DNA of 7,445 nucleotides from positions 1 through 7,445 of the forward strand of contig WTKI01000411.1 of NCBI GenBank assembly GCA_011524425.1, read 5' to 3'. Position 1 is the stretch's first letter, and each line of letters begins with the position of its first letter. The stretch comes from Altererythrobacter sp. (GTDB taxonomy: Bacteria; Pseudomonadota; Alphaproteobacteria; Sphingomonadales; Sphingomonadaceae). Position numbers and translations under genes: made by a program. A model generated the notes under the pieces. It did not search any database. It saw nothing but the letters and a program-made list of their open reading frames with translations, and was not told the origin of the DNA. Below, one piece after another: positions 6,413 through 7,445 of this stretch.

Positions 6413-6703
6413 GTGGCCAGCGTGAAAGACATCGTCCTTGGTGCGATCAAGGACATCAATGAAGACCTCGACATGGAGCAGTTCGAGAACCCATCCGATG
6501 AAACACCGCTTTACGGCGATGACAGCGAATTGGATTCGCTTTCGCTGGTGATGCTGGTGGGTGAAACCGAAGCGCGTATCAATGATGCGTTCGACAAGGC
6601 AATCGTGATTGCGAGCGAGAAAGCCATGTCAATGCGCAACAGCCCGTTTCGCAGCATCGGTGCTTTGGTGGAGTTCATCGAAGGGGAGCTCGCTGAAGCA
6701 TGA
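6413..6703 (+). CDS. Stand-alone acyl carrier protein
   Basis: This is a small acidic protein of 96 residues from GTG 6413. Acyl carrier proteins hold acyl groups as thioesters on a 4'-phosphopantetheine arm. The attachment motif is E-L-D-S-L-S-L (39-45), with Ser42 (TCG 6536-6538) as the predicted modified residue. Helical segments before (about 2-16) and after (about 44-60), and the C-terminal helix S-I-G-A-L-V-E-F-I-E, fit the four-helix ACP fold. It is somewhat longer than housekeeping AcpP (about 78 residues), and its position beside an acyltransferase and a FabG-like reductase suggests a dedicated pathway carrier, not the fatty-acid ACP. Its stop overlaps the next start as ATGA, a sign of translational coupling. 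TTG 6383 would add ten residues but lacks a ribosome site. Confidence 0.88.
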   Translation: MASVKDIVLGAIKDINEDLDMEQFENPSDETPLYGDDSELDSLSLVMLVGETEARINDAFDKAIVIASEKAMSMRNSPFRSIGALVEFIEGELAEA

Positions 6704-7398
6704 GCGGCGTGATGATCGTGACCGGCAGCCGCAAAGGCATTGGCCGCGGTATTGTCGAGCACTATCTGGCGAAAGGCTGGAAAGTGGCTGGATGCAGCCG
6801 TGGTCCGTTTGAAGACGCGCCGGAGGGCTATCGCCATTTCGAAGTGGACGTAGCTGACGAGAAAGCAGTTGTCCGTATGGTCAGCGATGTGCGCCGCGAG
6901 TTCGGCCAGATCGATGCTCTGATCAATAATGCCGGCATCGCTTCGATGAATCATGCATTCTTGACGCCGCTTGCCAAGATGGAACAGATTTTCGCGACCA
7001 ACACTTTCGGCACATTTCTGTTCTGCCGCGAAGTGGGCAAGGTGATGATGCAGAAGAAGAGCGGCCGGATCGTCAACTTCGCGACTGTCGCAACACCGCT
7101 AAAGCTGGAAGGCGAAGCAGCCTATGCCGCGTCGAAGGCGGCTGTGGAATCGCTGACACAAGTGCTCGCGCACGAGCTGGGACAATCCGGCATCACTGTA
7201 AACGCGGTGGGACCGACGCCTGTTGATACCGACCTCATCAAGTCGGTGCCCAAGGACAAGATGGACGCGCTGGTGGCGCGCCAGGCGATCCAGCGCAAAG
7301 GCACGATCGACGATGTGATCAACATTTGCGATTTCTTCATCAAGCCCGAGAGTGATTTTGTGACCGGTCAGGTCGTCTATATGGGCGGAGTGTGCTGA
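6700..7398 (+). CDS. FabG-like classical short-chain dehydrogenase/reductase
   Basis: The 232-residue product has the classical SDR motifs in order: T-G-S-R-K-G-I-G (8-15) for NAD(P) binding, the D-V (50-51) adenine-contact block, N-N-A-G (76-79), N101 in the alpha-4 region, Y142-x-x-x-K146 and the C-terminal F-V-T-G-Q. By spacing from Tyr142 (13 residues before, as with Ser138/Tyr151 of E. coli FabG), the catalytic serine position is Thr129 (I-V-N-F-A-T-V-A). A basic residue right after T-G-S in the first motif (R11) hints at NADP(H) preference. FabG-type enzymes reduce 3-oxoacyl-ACP to 3-hydroxyacyl-ACP; with an ACP translated through an ATGA overlap, an ACP-bound acyl substrate is the simplest proposal. 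A sugar or other oxo substrate remains possible. The length is slightly short for FabG (about 245) but normal for the superfamily. Confidence 0.9.
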   Translation: MSGVMIVTGSRKGIGRGIVEHYLAKGWKVAGCSRGPFEDAPEGYRHFEVDVADEKAVVRMVSDVRREFGQIDALINNAGIASMNHAFLTPLAKMEQIFATNTFGTFLFCREVGKVMMQKKSGRIVNFATVATPLKLEGEAAYAASKAAVESLTQVLAHELGQSGITVNAVGPTPVDTDLIKSVPKDKMDALVARQAIQRKGTIDDVINICDFFIKPESDFVTGQVVYMGGVC

Positions 7399-7401
7399 TC
7401 C

Positions 7402-7445
7402 ATGTCGGCCGTAAGCGGCCTTTTACAGCGGTTCGATAGCTACGC
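7402..7445 (+). CDS. Possible start of a further gene (partial, runs off right edge)
   Basis: ATG 7402 opens a frame without a stop to the window end (M-S-A-V-S-G-L-L-Q-R-F-D-S-Y), starting 3 bases after the SDR stop. GGAG lies about 11 bases upstream. Position and tight spacing fit another operon gene; an acyl-activating ligase would suit the ACP/reductase context, but 14 codons cannot show this. The same bases contain a short GC hairpin followed by TTTT, so the stretch could instead be a terminator. Confidence 0.45.
   Translation, partial: MSAVSGLLQRFDSY
7407..7424 (+). terminator. Possible weak intrinsic terminator (competes with partial gene call)
   Basis: GGCCG (7407-7411), TAAG loop and CGGCC (7416-7420) form a perfect 5-bp all-GC stem followed by TTTT. 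It lies 8 bases after the FabG-like stop. The stem and U-run are both short, and the stretch also reads as the start of an open frame, so this is an alternative reading only. Confidence 0.25.

Overview
The window looks like part of an envelope-glycan or glycolipid locus from a moderately GC-rich Gram-negative bacterium. Codon use, Asp/Ala-rich proteins and gene style suggest an alphaproteobacterium, possibly of the Sphingomonadales (Erythrobacter/Sphingopyxis-like). That placement is an impression from protein style; no marker gene is present. Almost the whole window is coding. I saw no rRNA, tRNA, insertion sequence, integrase, CRISPR array or long repeat.

Layout: two transcription units diverge from an intergenic region at about 2228-2364. 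The leftward unit (minus strand) holds an intact polyprenyl-phosphate-type family 2 glycosyltransferase (1259-2227). An overlapping second family 2 glycosyltransferase follows (211-1266); it keeps the fold and two C-terminal membrane helices but has lost the DXD-type metal/nucleotide site. The unit continues into a gene cut by the left edge (1-161), whose product starts with a D-G-H-V-H motif typical of metal-dependent hydrolases.

The rightward unit (plus strand) holds a family 39-like membrane glycosyltransferase (2365-4038), a SAM methyltransferase-like protein (4084-4791), an NAD(P)-dependent epimerase/dehydratase-type extended SDR (4796-5776), a left-handed beta-helix acyltransferase (5846-6382), a stand-alone acyl carrier protein (6413-6703), a FabG-like classical SDR (6700-7398) and possibly the first codons of a further gene (7402 to the right edge).

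How they may work together (inference): the intact family 2 enzyme would load a sugar onto undecaprenyl phosphate at the cytoplasmic face. After flipping, the family 39-like enzyme would move that sugar to a periplasmic acceptor. The methyltransferase and epimerase could tailor the sugar or lipid. The hexapeptide acyltransferase, ACP and FabG-like reductase look like a small module that makes and attaches a carrier-bound (hydroxy)acyl group. The acceptor, the sugar and the acyl group cannot be read from this sequence.

The most unusual feature is that several enzymes carry substitutions at positions normally catalytic: the second GT2, the methyltransferase motif I, the acyltransferase histidine and the SDR serine. 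Several starts are non-ATG, and I adjusted some of them using visible ribosome-binding sites.
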